A program made the translations under genes and the position numbers. Source: Litoditis marina (lineage: Eukaryota > Nematoda > Chromadorea > Rhabditida > Rhabditidae). From it: a stretch of 64,000 nt of DNA. Positions 10,816 to 23,900 of the stretch are shown piece by piece. How positions within the stretch are numbered: position 1 is the first letter of the stretch; each line of letters opens with the position of its first letter. The notes below the pieces were generated by a model that was given only the letters and a program-made list of their open reading frames with translations, did no database searches and was not told where the DNA came from. Where the stretch lies: assembly GCA_964036275.1 (NCBI GenBank), contig OZ038433.1, positions 7,605,048-7,669,047 on the forward strand, written 5' to 3'.

Positions 10816-13800
10816 TTATAACAATATGTACAAAATTAGTGGTAACAACAATGAAAACAACATTAAAAACGAATTTGAAGAGGAAGAATATATGAATGGG
10901 TAGAAAACGTCGTTTGGCAGACGGAGATCGAAGTAGGGAAGACTCGCGAACTTGTGGATAGGGTCTGGAATTCGTCAGTTATAATGGAAACCTGGGATAA
11001 CTTTATTGTCAACAAAAGTCATTTTCAGAAGTAAGTACAAATCTAGGTTTAATCGTAAACAAAGTGTCGAATTCTAACATTTCCTGCCTAACCTATCACT
11101 GTTTTGATAACTTTGCGAAATACCTTTTTTCATTTACAACCACAGCGAAGCGGCAACACACTAGTTTACAACATACAGCGCCATGCACCGTGACAAAACC
11201 TCTCTATACCTGTGAAATATACGTTTTATATATTCAACATGGTGGAAATGCAAAGCTGTGTGTTATGGAACCCGGGCGATAAAATTTGTCAAACTCACTA
11301 CTAGTAACATCTCTGAATGTGACATTGAACGGAATTGGCAGCATCATGTTTTTGTGAACAGGGACCTGAAAAGCAGAACTTGAGTTGTTCTACTGCAAAT
11401 TAGTGAGAGAGTAACGTGAACTGTAATGACACACTAGAAACTTTGCGTATGTACGACTTCAAATTGTGACGTGTTATTATATATTTGAGTGATAAAGTGA
11501 AAAGTCGCCCACTGTACCTATATTTAGATCGCTCGTTACTGAAAATGGAAAAATCATATATTTCACAAACACAAGTTTTTTTGCGAGTTTTTTCATATCT
11601 GCATGCTATCACGTGTTCATTTTTCATCTCAGCGACCGCCTACGGATAATTATAATTCTACTGTAAAAAGAGGAAATATTCGCTTACTTCTGCAACTTTG
11701 TATGAATACAGTATCCCGACAATCACATTTTTGTAGTTGTCGACTTTTCCCTGCCTCGCGTGGATGATTTCTACAGTATGACCAACTATCAGAGAACATG
11801 AGGCATCGCTACGACTCTAAAAATATTTCATTTTTTTGGTCGTTTGGGTGAGCTGATTCAGTTTTATTTCGATGTAAGGTTGTGTGAATTCAAACTTTCG
11901 TTATTCGCTGTTGCAATTCGAAAACACTTTCACGTACAGGAAACATAGTTCGCAGTGAAATCTTTTTTCGAACTCACGACTTCTATGAAAACTCGAAAAC
12001 TCGAAAACGTTTTCTCCGCTTACCACCCTAGAAGAAGCCCCCTTCACTGAAGAGTATTAACACTAAGACTCGTATGGGAACAAAGTTTACAGGCCAAGAA
12101 GTGTTTGTTCACAAGTTAGTTTCAATACATTATGAGGAGTATTTATAAAACTAGAACCAACCCCCTCGAATGTGATATTCTGTGGAATCACTTCCATTGG
12201 TTCATTAGTCGTGTTCTTTGTACTGTAGACATGAGATGGGATTATCGATTGGTAAAAGGCACGACTTTTACTCTGGGCTTCTCTGCACCCGGATACCCTG
12301 AAAAGGATGTTTATTCATTGAAATAATGTTTCACAAAATTTTTGAAGATGCGAACTTGGGCTTGTTAGACCCACGCTCAAACCAACTGAGCTATGGCGGC
12401 TACGTTCACGCTAGCGTGAATCTCTGTGCCAATTTCATTGGTGGGAATCGTCTCAAATATCGCTTGAATGATTAAATAATACAATAACTGATAATGCTCC
12501 TTATTTTAGGTATTTATAAATTTAACACTCACTTCAACATACATCCTGTGATAACTGGGATTCCAAAGCGAATCATCGTAGTTGACTTTTGGACACAATC
12601 TCCTATCGAGGGTACGGAATACACTATGTCTGTAGAATCTGAAAATCTAGTCGAAAACTGTTGGAAGAAAATTGTCGTGTAGAACGTGAGCAATCACAAA
12701 GCCCTCGTTCTTAGAAATTGGCTTGATTACTTATTACTACTCTCATTTTGAAAAATCAAGTTTAGTGAGTGCCAAATGTATAAAGTCTCCCGCCCGAATC
12801 GAACCTGCGAGCAAAAGTTTTGTAGCAGGGCGCTAACCACTGCGCTATTGATGCACATAACAGGCAAGCTTTGGAATCGATCACATCTGTGCGCACACAG
12901 CGTAAAGTGAGATATACAGTACCATCACGCCTTTACGATGGCGACGACTATAACGGCAAACAGATTTTCACGCATCGACTCATTTTGTACAAACAGAACA
13001 ATCATTGAATTGAACTATAAACACAAATTACATGGTTTAATTTTATTTCAGTTGTCACTTTAAAGATCCCCCCCCCCACCTTTTCGAACTTGGAGAAAAT
13101 CGCCCTGGTTATATCCGTCACTTTCTTCGACTTCTGAATGTTTTTCCACAAATCTAACGGAAAACTTCTGATTCAGCTGAGAAAAATCGTTCGATGACAG
13201 ATTTCTGTAGTAAATTGACGTCACGACGGCATCAGAAACGACACTTCCGCTCAGGACGAATACGATGTCGGCCTGAAATATGGTTTCAACCTCTATTTAG
13301 ATAGAAGTGTTTGTGAACAACTCGAACATTTACACTGAGAATACAATCATAGTATCCAACTCAAACTTTTCGCTTGGTCAATTCGAAATTGTGATGAAAT
13401 TTCACTTTGCCGTTCCAGAAATTTCGGAAAATTATAACTCTAACGAATATGCTTACATAGAACTCGACTAATTTCTTATCAGGTTCGAAGTTTTCGGGAT
13501 ATTAACCTTTTCCAAAACATTCCGGCATGATCCGTCGATCCAACCAGTTGGTAGAAGATCGAATCCGGTGGAGGTGCGGAACGGAGTTTCCGTGGCAGCA
13601 CCGTCTCGTTTCTATAAACATTATTCTCAAATTACCAGTTAGCTCCTGGGGGAGTGACCAAACCTTCGTAGTAGATTAATCTCGATAATCGGCCTTATTG
13701 AATAATTTAAATTGAGAAAATCGGTTAATACTTCAAACTAATCGGAATAGGGTCATACACGAACCCTAGCAGAGGCCGTATGCATGAAACATCCCGGGTC

Positions 13801-16546
13801 GGGTTGAGATGCTGTCCCGAGCTATTTCCCGGCCAATTCAGCTCGGGATAGCATCCCGACCCGGCCCGGAATGTTTCATGCATACGGCCTCAGGTAATCT
13901 CATGAAATACTGTGTGGGTAAAGAGGATATACCTCATACATTCCATGCTCAACCATGCGGTTTTTGGAGTGAAAAACCAAACAACTCACCGACAAAACCA
14001 GCGGTCCGAAAAGTGTCTGAGCTGAGAGAAACTCGCTCTTCTCACATTCACTCTGGTTGAAGGAAATCCATTGCGGACGACACTCCGTCGAGACGTCGGT
14101 CCCTATTTCTGAAATTAACACCTTTAATTATTGTACTCGCCTTTTCCAAACAAAATGTTTCTGGCAGTGTTTGTAGTTTGATCGCTTCTTTCTTATAATA
14201 CCCCTTTGTTTGTGGAAGTCAGGCTTTGTGGTGTGAATATATCGAAGTACAACGACAATTTGATCATTTCCTATAGTTGTTTTTATACAAAAGAAAAAAA
14301 AACATGACCTGGCTGATGTTTCGAAAACTAGTTCGTCAGTGGTCGTATTTTTCAAGCTCAAGTAGGCAATCAAATGCATGCGCGAAATCAAAACATCGAT
14401 TCTGCCTGATGTCCTGGTAATGTTTTCTCACTTTTTCCAAAATAGAAACGCAATTCCAAGTTGGCTCAAGTAGCTAATTTGCTTACTTACCGACTTGAGC
14501 CTACAAATACGAACACAGATCAGCAATGAATAAACCACTTAACCAATTTTAAACCATTCAAGGTCCTATGACTTTGATTACCTCTCTCTATTTTCCTCCG
14601 CTTTCTCTGATGAGCGAGTGCCACATTCTTTGAATGTAGATGAATAAATAAATTAATGAGAATTTAACGGTGTCCGTACCTATCTGCTGTGTCCCTGTGC
14701 ACGATTTCCCGAATATACTCGCTGGCAGCAGGAAAGGACTCGTTCCATCTGGATACGACTGACGCACCACTTCTCGCGCGGCCTGGAAAAAGCAATCGAT
14801 AATAGTTATGTAAGTTACAAATAGCAAAACCGAAACAATCACATGATGGGCGCTAAATGAGAATGATTCGGTCTCAGCTGGGACACGAAAAGGAAAAAGG
14901 ATAGTATAGAATAGGGGGAGTAAGAAAGAAAACGAGTGATCGAACTAGACATGGACGAGGTGAATGATAGAAGAAAAACTCAGAAAATGAGAGAAGACAA
15001 AACACTAAGAGAAGAACGTGAAGATGAAAAATGAAAAAAGAGACAGAGATAAGAGAAAGGGGGAGAATACTACCTCAAGTGGTAAATCGGGCGTCACCAG
15101 TCCCAGTTCCTCAAACTGTTCGATGTTCTGCAGACTTGGTACATCTTCGTATTCTCTCTCGTCTGAAGTTAGGAAGATTGAAAATATCTGTCATAATACT
15201 GAGTCGAGAGATAGCAAGTATAGTGGGTGCCAAATTTATAAATTTCCGTCTCTCGCCGGAATCGAACCTGCGAGCAAAAGATTCGTAGCAGGGCGCTAAC
15301 CACTCAGCTATTATAGTACATAACCAGCAAGCTTTGGAATCAAAAGAATGTGTGCGTACACAGCAGAAACTGAGATATACAGTACCCTCCTGCCTTTCCG
15401 TTGGCGACGACTATAGATACGCTGAATTTTTGCTACAGTCACTGCGTTTGTAGTCTGATTTCTCACGTTTCGGTCGTGCTTCACTGTCTCTGTCCTTATG
15501 ATCACTAAGTTTTCACAAAAAAAAAGATTACAAAAACAGTATATCACTTTTTTTATCAACTGTTTCAAACTCAATTTATATAACTAGCGTATCACATCTA
15601 GCTTCTGCCTACCAATATGGAACGTGTCGCAAATCTGAGCTCAATCAAATGACCATAATTCACATATTTCGAATAAGACAACATTTCTCCTATCATATTC
15701 CATAACCCCCTTCCATTGATGGTATCTCTGGATTAGGCGTTAGCCGGACGGCATTGGCGCATTGGAACCGTGAACATCTTGGATTTTTTCCTCAAACTGA
15801 GTTTTTTTTCTCAAATATGAAAGCACATTACTTAATAAACATTATTTTCTTTCATACTATATCTCCCTCCTTGATGGTATCTGTGGATTAGGCGTTAGCC
15901 GGTGGGTGGGTATTGCGCGAGACCAGGTTTCAGACTGGTCCACTTTTTCGTCCCAACCCGAATCTCGAAGCTAATCCAACTGAGAAACGGCGCGCGTTAC
16001 GAAACAGTCCATTTCGAGTTTCCACTGTGAAACAAAAACAAACATTGCGAACTGACCAAACGTTGGCGAGTTTTGGTAATTAAAGATAGGTGTGAACATA
16101 AAATTAGTCAACTGAGCCCATTTTGATGATTTTTCTCGATATGAGAAGTCTTCGAAACCGCTATTATCGATATCGAATGAGAAAGGATGAAGAACAGTTT
16201 TTCATATTGTGCTCAAACTCGGAAAAATGCCTAATATACTCGTTTTTTGTGACTATTTTTGGTTTTTAGAACGAAAAATGTTCTGAAATTGAACTAAAGC
16301 ATAAATATTATAGGAGTGTTGCGAGAATTAATAATTAATAAACTAACTTATACATAAATGACTCAAAAAAATAATATAAAAAATCCACTCACTTGAAGTA
16401 CTGACCACGCAAAAAGGTCCTGAAGCTGGCAGCAACGACTCGGTCCGATGGTACAACACGTTATCGATGCACACTTGATCTGCTAACGTGAGGTCAAGTG
16501 ACGCGAATACGTGAAGAAGAACAGTAATACGTGAGAAATACAGCAT
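10816..16546 (-). CDS. Tectonic family protein
   Basis: Tectonics are secreted or membrane proteins of the ciliary transition zone (MKS/B9 complex). Exons: 16546-16393, 15162-15074, 14782-14680, 14108-13990, 13611-13507, 13272-13080, 12638-12533, 12297-12129 (donor uncertain), 11816-11688, 11365-11299, 10964-10816; about 460 residues. The start gives a signal peptide (MLYFSRITVLLHVFASLDL); an in-frame ATG 23 codons upstream would bury it. Family marks seen: CRPQWISFNQSECEKS, the ESDGYNQGDFL turn, DC...IRFGIPVITGC (family C..PVLFG...SGC), ...SCSLIVGHTVEII, IPFNVTFRDV and RLPNDVFYPF. The C-terminus is a hydrophobic tail (SFLMLFSLLLPLILYILL), a membrane or GPI-type anchor. Introns hold two SINEs and a tRNA-Val-like sequence. 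The family call is from memory of its pattern; exon 8's end is the main doubt. Confidence 0.8.
12345..12400 (-). other. tRNA-Val-like pseudo-tRNA or SINE head
   Basis: Minus strand begins GCCGCCATAGCTCAGTTGGT, then an anticodon-arm-like TGGGT-CTAACAA-GCCCA with AAC in the anticodon position, and a B-box-like AGTTCGCATC. Variable loop and part of the T arm are missing, so a working tRNA is unlikely. It lies in the intron after tectonic exon 12638-12533. Confidence 0.45.
12763..12950 (-). mobile_element. tRNA-related SINE, copy 2
   Basis: Matches copies 1 and 3 over the whole length: GTGCCAAATGTATAAA, CGAATCGAACCTGCGAGC, GTAGCAGGGCGCTAACCACT, GGCAAGCTTTGGAATCG, GAGATATACAGTACC and GGCGACGACTATA on the plus strand. 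Lies in a tectonic intron. Confidence 0.8.
13772..13891. mobile_element. Palindromic MITE, GAGGCCGTATGCATGAAAC ends
   Basis: A 120-bp inverted repeat with arms of about 50 bp; the centre is AGCTATTTCCCGGCCAATTC. Arms carry CCCGGGTCGGGTTGAGATGC and its near-complement. End motif GGCCGTATGCA recurs at 34551. Confidence 0.8.
15220..15413 (-). mobile_element. tRNA-related SINE, copy 3
   Basis: Same family as 4965 and 12763, ending GTTGGCGACGACTATAG on the plus strand. The A-box region reads TAGCTGAGTGGTTAGCGC on the minus strand. Lies in the first intron of the tectonic gene, 60 bases upstream of the exon at 15162. Confidence 0.8.
15697..15930. repeat. Two-copy direct repeat
   Basis: CCTTCCATTGATGGTATCTC-TGGATTAGGCGTTAGCCG at 15711-15750 recurs as CTCCTTGATGGTATCTGTGG-ATTAGGCGTTAGCCGG near 15866-15902, about 150 bp apart, in tectonic intron 1. 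The intervening DNA differs. Confidence 0.6.
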
Positions 16547-17995
16547 GTTTGACCTCTCATTGGCGAGTGACCCGGCGCAAGCGCTGTTGGTTGCTAGGGA
16601 GATGGTACATAGCAACCAAATACAAATAAACGGAGGGAGGGAGGGGGTGGTGTTTACATAGGTAACTATATGGTATTTTGCTGGGTGTAAACAAGAATCT
16701 ATGTTTACATGAGTTTGGAAACACCATACAAATATCTTAAAGTCAATCTTTCAATGATTACGGTAAGAGAATTCTGTTTAACATCCTTGAATAGAGTACT
16801 TTTTGTCACCGGGATTTCTGAGGCCAAAAAGGCGTGTGTTTAATTGTCCTTATCTTGGATATCGTAATTTTCAACTACACAGAAGAAATTATGTACACTG
16901 TAAGTGTAAGCATTTTCTCAACTATTTTCCTCCACTTGTTGTGGACCAACTGCGATGATCTCTCGCACGGGTCTCGGTTTTTCAGTCGCTCAAGTTGCAC
17001 AGAGAAAAGCTCAGAACTGGACCCTGAAAGGTGTCTCCCGGCTATATGAACCGAATCCCGTCCGGCCTTTTTTCGATCCGCGCAATTTCGAACACAAAAC
17101 AAATTGCAAATCGCAAATTGACATGTCAGGTTCACAATCGAGTTTCGCGCAGAAAAAACTATGTTTCATGAGTTTTGTTCGAGATTTTTTGAGACGTTCA
17201 GCTACCAAACACATGCAGCAATAACAACTAGAAATGTATTGCTTACAGAATGTAAATCGAGTAAACAAACTTATTTTTGTGAACATATAGCCGGAGGGTA
17301 TACCAGTTTAGAGGAAAATAAAATCACTAACAAAGGTATTTTTAAAACTTGTCCGGAATCAAACTTACTGATCTTTGAAATATGGGTAGAGATCTTCATT
17401 AAACATTAAACATTCTTCTAGAGAAAATCACAGTATATTCGTTCCAATTCGTTGGATCACAGAAAACAAGTACAAGTTCAATCTAGTTAGTTCATGATTT
17501 TCGTCACTGCCCGGGGAGCCCTTTAGTATGTTCTCGAAACTTTTCAATGTGTTTAAAGAAGGACGATTATGTGGTCCAATCGCAACGCTTCAGTCCTTTA
17601 AACCGCAATATATTTTTCAATTGCAGTTTAAAGGACCGATGTAACGGGATTGGTCCACATAATCGTCCTTCTTTAACGCCTAATAGTCTGGGAAACCTGT
17701 CTGAGTAAACTCTTACCGCAAAACACAATCGGATCTTTCAGAAAACCAAATTTCCGTTTCAAAAACATATAACGCCCACATTCGTAATGTAGTAGTCCTT
17801 CTACATATTAATAGGACCATATCTTAACCTTACCAAGGTCATAGGTCATTTCTATGTGTGTTTCACCCCGTTTCTCAGCTAATTTCCGCACATGCTAATA
17901 GCGGATCCCGCATCGCAATTCGCCAACCCCCCCCCCCCCTTAACCCGTTCACAACTCGTCCCAACTACGGGAGATAGCCAGAGATACCCACACTG
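16547..17995. other. Divergent intergenic region, TCTN to MAM gene
   Basis: 1.45 kb between the tectonic start codon (minus) and the MAM gene start codon (plus), so it should hold both promoters. It includes the MITE at 17552-17675, a short purine-rich tract near 16633 and a C-tract at about 17927-17938. I see no convincing TATA box. Confidence 0.5.
17552..17675. mobile_element. TTAA-ended palindromic MITE, copy 3
   Basis: 124 bp, the same length and ends as copy 1 at 671, with few differences in the arms and core. It sits about 320 bp upstream of the MAM gene start codon. Confidence 0.85.
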
Positions 17996-20900
17996 ATGAG
18001 GATCCTCTGTCTAGCTATACTCGTTCACACAGGTTTGTATCGCTTGAGTTATTGATTTTTGGTGTTGATCTATTGGTGCCGTTGCTGGATTTTGTTGATG
18101 CCATAGTGGTCTCAGGTATGCTTTGGTACAGCAATAGTGTATATTTCGTACAGAAGTTTTTCTATATTCCATAATCACGTGAAAAGTACTGATGATCACG
18201 TGAAGTATAACTGGTCAACACTAGGCTAGGGCTATAGACAGAGATAACGATAGTTCGTTCAGTATAAAGTTAGTCTGATCCAGTGAGACTCGTACAGATA
18301 ATTCGGAATTTTTTTATGAAACTATTGGAAAAACTCATCCAACAGTTCATCTTCACACTGTGGTAGGTCTGATCTGTATCTCTGTCAAAAGAGAAGCAAC
18401 AGCACACTACATACTTATACACATAAAATAAGTACGAAAGTTATAAATATAAACTATTAGTATAAATACACATTGTAAAACATTCTTTTTATTCTCTTCA
18501 TTCCAGCATGGGGCTGTATGCCGGGCTACGGAGCGGAGAGAGACAAATTAAAAGACCATCTGGGTATAGAATGGGTGAAGGGAGGACTGCAGAAGTCAGG
18601 TACAGTATATTTTATAATAAACTCTGATATTTATGTTTTCCATGGCTTTTAGTGTTGTTTTTGTCTTAAACATCAAGTGATACGTTTCTAATTTGCAAAC
18701 TCGTATGATTGTTCTCCAGACTATTGATGGAATCTCAGAATAATGACAGAAACGTGTTTTTGAAACTTTCCGACAAAAATCACATGTGCAAGTTGAAAAC
18801 TATTACGTAAAGTTAGAACAAATTTTCCGGAAACTTTACTACTATGACTAAACAACTTAATCTGACAAGTTATACTCTGTGAGTCTGCAAGCGTGAAAAA
18901 CATAGCATGTTTATCTCATCTTTCATTTTTCGAGTATCACATGGTTAAATAAATATTATTACTTTTATAATTCCAGGATTTTCCGAGAAAAAGGCGGTGC
19001 GGCATGCCGCGGACCTCGACTGTAACTTTGCCGATCCGGAAAAATGTCATTGGAAAAATATGGAAGACAAACAACATTTGGACTCAATCGATTTCTACAT
19101 GTTCGAAAAGACAGACTTCACCGAGTTTCCGGCGTTACGAGTGGGCCCGGGACCCACCAAAGTGGCACAGGGTGGGTTGAGCGAGAAAACTTTTAGGAAA
19201 ATTTGGAATACTGTTTTTCATGAAGTTTGAGCGGAAAAGTTTTCGACTAATTTATGTGACCAACATTTAATTTTTTTGGATGATATCACTATTTTTCGAA
19301 ATTCGATCTCAAAAACTTTGTGATCTCTCCCTCGTATCCTTTTACCGTTCAATTGCCACCGAAAAAGATGAAACTTTTTAAATCAATATTTCAGGCGAGA
19401 AAATGATTTTTACGGGAAACAAGCAGCGAGAGGAGCAGCATGCGATATTCTTCTCCTCTCCCATCGGATGTCAGAATACCACGGGAAATCTCACGTTCAC
19501 GTGAGTTCGATAGTTATAGTCACGGCTATCTAATAAGCGGGATACTGTAGCACTACTAGTCCTATAATACATTATATCTGGGTTTACGTAAATATACCAA
19601 GAAACTTTATTGGATATTTTTTTTGATTTTAGAAGTGGAATGCTTTATAATTTGCCTCACCCGTTTTTTTCTCTACTACAGTAACTAATTCAAGAATGTC
19701 ATCCTTAATGTTAACAAAATATTAGTCAAATTGAGCACCAAAGTGGTATATTTTCCATGTAGTATTTGAAATTCGTACTTATCGATAGGTATTGATTTTT
19801 TCAGGTATTGGGTGTACAACAGCGCCCGTGTGGAAGTGGTGCTGATAGAAGATCTACCCGACGGGGGATACAAACTCGTCTATGAAAAACCGTATGTGGA
19901 CTGTGGTAAGTGTAATTGTCATATATTCAATAAAATGAAAGCGCTAAATGTTAGAGCTATAGAGGTTTGTTCTCGGAGAGCGAATACAATACGGTGTATG
20001 TTCTTTGCTTCCCTATCCTTCTGTGTTTGTAGTTTGATCTCGATATTCGTAAGTTATTACGTGTTTCGAGATCAAACTACAAGAAGATTGATTGACTCTC
20101 TATGATACACACGTGAGCTATACATACGATTCAGCAAAGAAGAGAAATATAATAGAACATCACGTATTTTTCTATTTTTTTGGGTTGTTTATCAGGCTAA
20201 AAGAGCAAAGAGAAATGAACTTCGCGTTGTCCACCGACATAAAAGGTCGAGAAAGTATCTGCGCAAACTCTTTTCTCCGTCCATTGAATTTTGGTTGTCT
20301 TGCGGGTGCGTTGAACACAAACATCTGTCGACTAGTGTCCGCGGGAGAAGGGTTCGCTTTCGGTCCGTCGATAGCTCAGTTGGTAGAGCGGAGGACTGTA
20401 GAGTCGCAGATATCCTTAGGTCACTGGTTCGAATCCGGTTCGACGGAATGTTTTGCATTTTATTTGCAAAATTTGAAAATAATAAAATTATCACTTTGTT
20501 CCCATGTCCTTACACAGAAACAGTGTAATAGACTGTTGGTGAGTCATATTTTACCTTTCAAATGTTGAATAAACATTGCCATAAACCATAAACATCGGGA
20601 TTAAAGTGTAATTTTGATTCTATTTTTTTCAATAACTACTTCTCTAAGTACCTAAACAATACGGAGGAAATTCATATGGTTGAACAGTAAGTGTGTTTCG
20701 AGCGGTTCTCACTTTCTGGCTGTATAGACCGCCGTGTTTTTAGCTTGGTGGCGCACTCAACACTATCTATTGGCAGCGAATAGTGTCCACGGGAGAAGGG
20801 TACGCTTTCGGTCCGTCGATAGCTCAGTTGGTAGAGCGGAGGACTGTAGAGTCGCAGATATCCTTAGGTCACTGGTTCGAATCCGGTTCGACGGAATGTT

Positions 20901-23900
20901 TTGCATTTTTCTTGCAAAATTTGAAAACTGTAAAACATGAGGCATTTTACCATAAATTCTATGCAATATTCCAGGAACTGTCCATATCAATACTGAGTGT
21001 CATGCCGAAATCCCAGCCAGAAAGACTCCTTTCAGGTAAAAGCAAATGAAATTATATAAAACTATCTTTTATCATTGTTTTTCGCATATTTTCAAGTCTT
21101 GTTAAACGGTATTGATCACTAGTTGAAAAACTTACGCTTGAGATAATTGCAAAAACTACTGTTCTATAGGAAGTCACCAATTTGTTAGTTTCAAATAAAA
21201 AAAACTAGATTCATGAATTTCCAGGTTGGGAATAAGAGCGTACGATATGTCAACTACCGAAGGCTCATTCGTAATGTTGGACGATATTCACTACAGTGCG
21301 TCGCTGTGCAAAGTGGCAAGTGAGTTAGAAGAATTTCTTGCTCATAATAAAACACGTTGAATACATTAAGTCACGTTAAGTTAGTTTGGAAAAATCGATT
21401 CATTTATTGATTACCTGTATTTACAGTTCATTCGATTATTTACAGTTGATATTTTGATTATTTACAGTTGATCTATTGATTATTTGCAGTTGATCTATTG
21501 ATTATTTGCAGTTGATCTATTGATTATATACAGTTGATCTATTGATTATTTGTAGTTGATCTGGGCGACGGTTTCACTTCGTTTTCGATTCAATCAGCGG
21601 CAGAGGGCAGGGCAATTCAGAGTGCGAACGACCTGAATTGCAAGAACTTTGACGAGAAATGCAGATGGAGGGCGGGAGGGGGAGACATGAAGGTAGAGAG
21701 AGAGAGGGGAGGGAGAGGGGGAAAGAGACAGAGAGAGGAGGGAAGAGAGGGAGAGGGAGAAAGAGAAGGAGTGGAAGAGGGAAGGAGAGGGAGACACTGC
21801 ACTCTAGTGTTTCATGTTTTATCCAGTAGTAATTCGCATTACGGGATGTATGTAACACTCAAACTAATAGGAGCCGCTCTCTTTAAAGCCAAACGCTGTG
21901 AGTTGTCTCATCCCCGGTCTTTGTAGTTTGATCTCGCTTTCTTTGGGTCAAAATTTGTGAATATTAATGTGTTCACGGAGTTTCGTAGTTTGATCACACT
22001 CCGTGTGAGTGCTAATTCGTGAATACGAAGATCAAACTACCACAATTTCAGTCTTGGCGTCGTTCTTCGTCTGTTTTACCGCGAGATTTTCTCTACGAAA
22101 CCACGGGAAACGATATTGGACCGAGGGGAAAATACGCAGTTCTCTACATTGAACAGGACACAAAGGTATCTTTCACGGTCATCCCTTATTACTTTTTACC
22201 AGTTTTACCATTTTTGTATTGCGTTTTCAAAGGCAACGACTCGATGAAATTCTCGTTCGTATTTATCATAATCTTCTGTAGTTGATGTTTGCCTCTGCCA
22301 AAAAACCCAAAGCGAGGCTGTAGTTTTTTGTTGATCGGAAGCTTTTTTGTATCCTTTTCGAAATCTGCGAGACATAAACTATATGTCTAGAATTGCGAAA
22401 CTGTTGGTGAACATTTTCCAAGTATCATTCTATCGAACAGAGAATATGAGTGAGGGGTTTCTCACGAGGTAGCTCACAGATTGTTATCTATTTCTTCGGC
22501 CTAATGTGTCTGCGTCTCTGACTTTCCATTTAAGACTCTGCTTCTCTACCTCTGCTTATCAGTACGTTCATCTATGAGTCAAGTAAAAGTTTTCAAAGAT
22601 ATATGAGAAGAAATTAGAACAGAACTGTTCATACAGAGTTGGAACATTATAGAAAAATATTTAGAAACTCGTTTTCTATTTTCAAAATTCTCTTAAATCC
22701 AGGGTTCTCTGGGACATCTCCGATCTGACCCTATCACATGTCAAAGTAGAACGGAAAACTCATTATCCTTCAGGTAAATTTAAACTATTGAAGTTTTTGT
22801 TTTAATATATTTATTGAGGGCTTTTCAGAAACATATGTGAGCAAAGATCAATAAATTTCCGCATAAAATGACGCTATAAAATTATTACAAACGGTTTTGA
22901 GTTATTTTACGTGGCTTATAATACCGAAAACAACCGTATTGCAACTTTGCAAGTAAAATGCAAAACATTCCGTCGAACCGGATTCGAACCAGTGACCTAA
23001 GGATATCTGCGACTCTACAGTCCTCCGCTCTACCAACTGAGCTATCGACGGACCGAAAGCGTACCCTTCTCCCGCGGACACTATTCGCCAGATGTTTGTG
23101 TAATGTCTAGCGCGGCGACCAGTCAGCTAAACTTCTTTAGAACTCTTATTTTTCGCGCAATCTTACACATTTCTGATCATTTGTCGATTTCTACTAGACA
23201 GGAAAACTTCTAGGTTGTTGGAAAATCAGCTTTTAATTTCAATTGTAACAATAAGTTCGAGTAAGATTACAATAAGATTTCAAACAAGCTCTTTTTTGGA
23301 CAGAAAAACTGACAATTACTCACATTTGTAAATCTTGCTCGCTAAAATATTTGTTTGATAGCCAGTTTTATAAGTATACAAAACTAGATATACAGGTATT
23401 CACGACTTCGAAAACTATTTCATGTTGGCTAGACAAATAGAAGTTTCTCACTATAGCCGTCTAGGTAGGAGAGACAGGAACTATCTTGGTGTTATTCATA
23501 TACTGAGTGAAAGGTGTCACTGTCACAGTCGTTTCAATCCTGATTCAAGACGATTTTGGTGGTCGTCAGGGGGTTGGATCAGTTGAGCCTATTTGAAAAC
23601 CATGAAAACAAGGCGATTAGAATTATCACCATTTTCTAACGAAAAACGACACGGAGTATACGATGTTTGTAGTTTGATTCGTAATTTGATATGCATTCTA
23701 GATTCTGGGCGTCTCGCGAGGTGTCGCTGGAGGCGTGTGCCGTCACCGGCGACGGAACCGACATCGAATGCGTCGACGTCCCTTCCGGAATGAGTCCGGC
23801 CCCCGTCAGAATCTCCTTCAAGAAAGCCGCCAAAAACTTCATGGTAGGTTTTCAACAATATATAAGACCTGCCATTTACAATATGTAATATTGTTCTAGA

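Noticed and set aside
21574..21858. Ser/Leu/Pro-rich minus ORFs
   Set aside because: Arise from the GA-rich tract and MAM exon 8 antisense.
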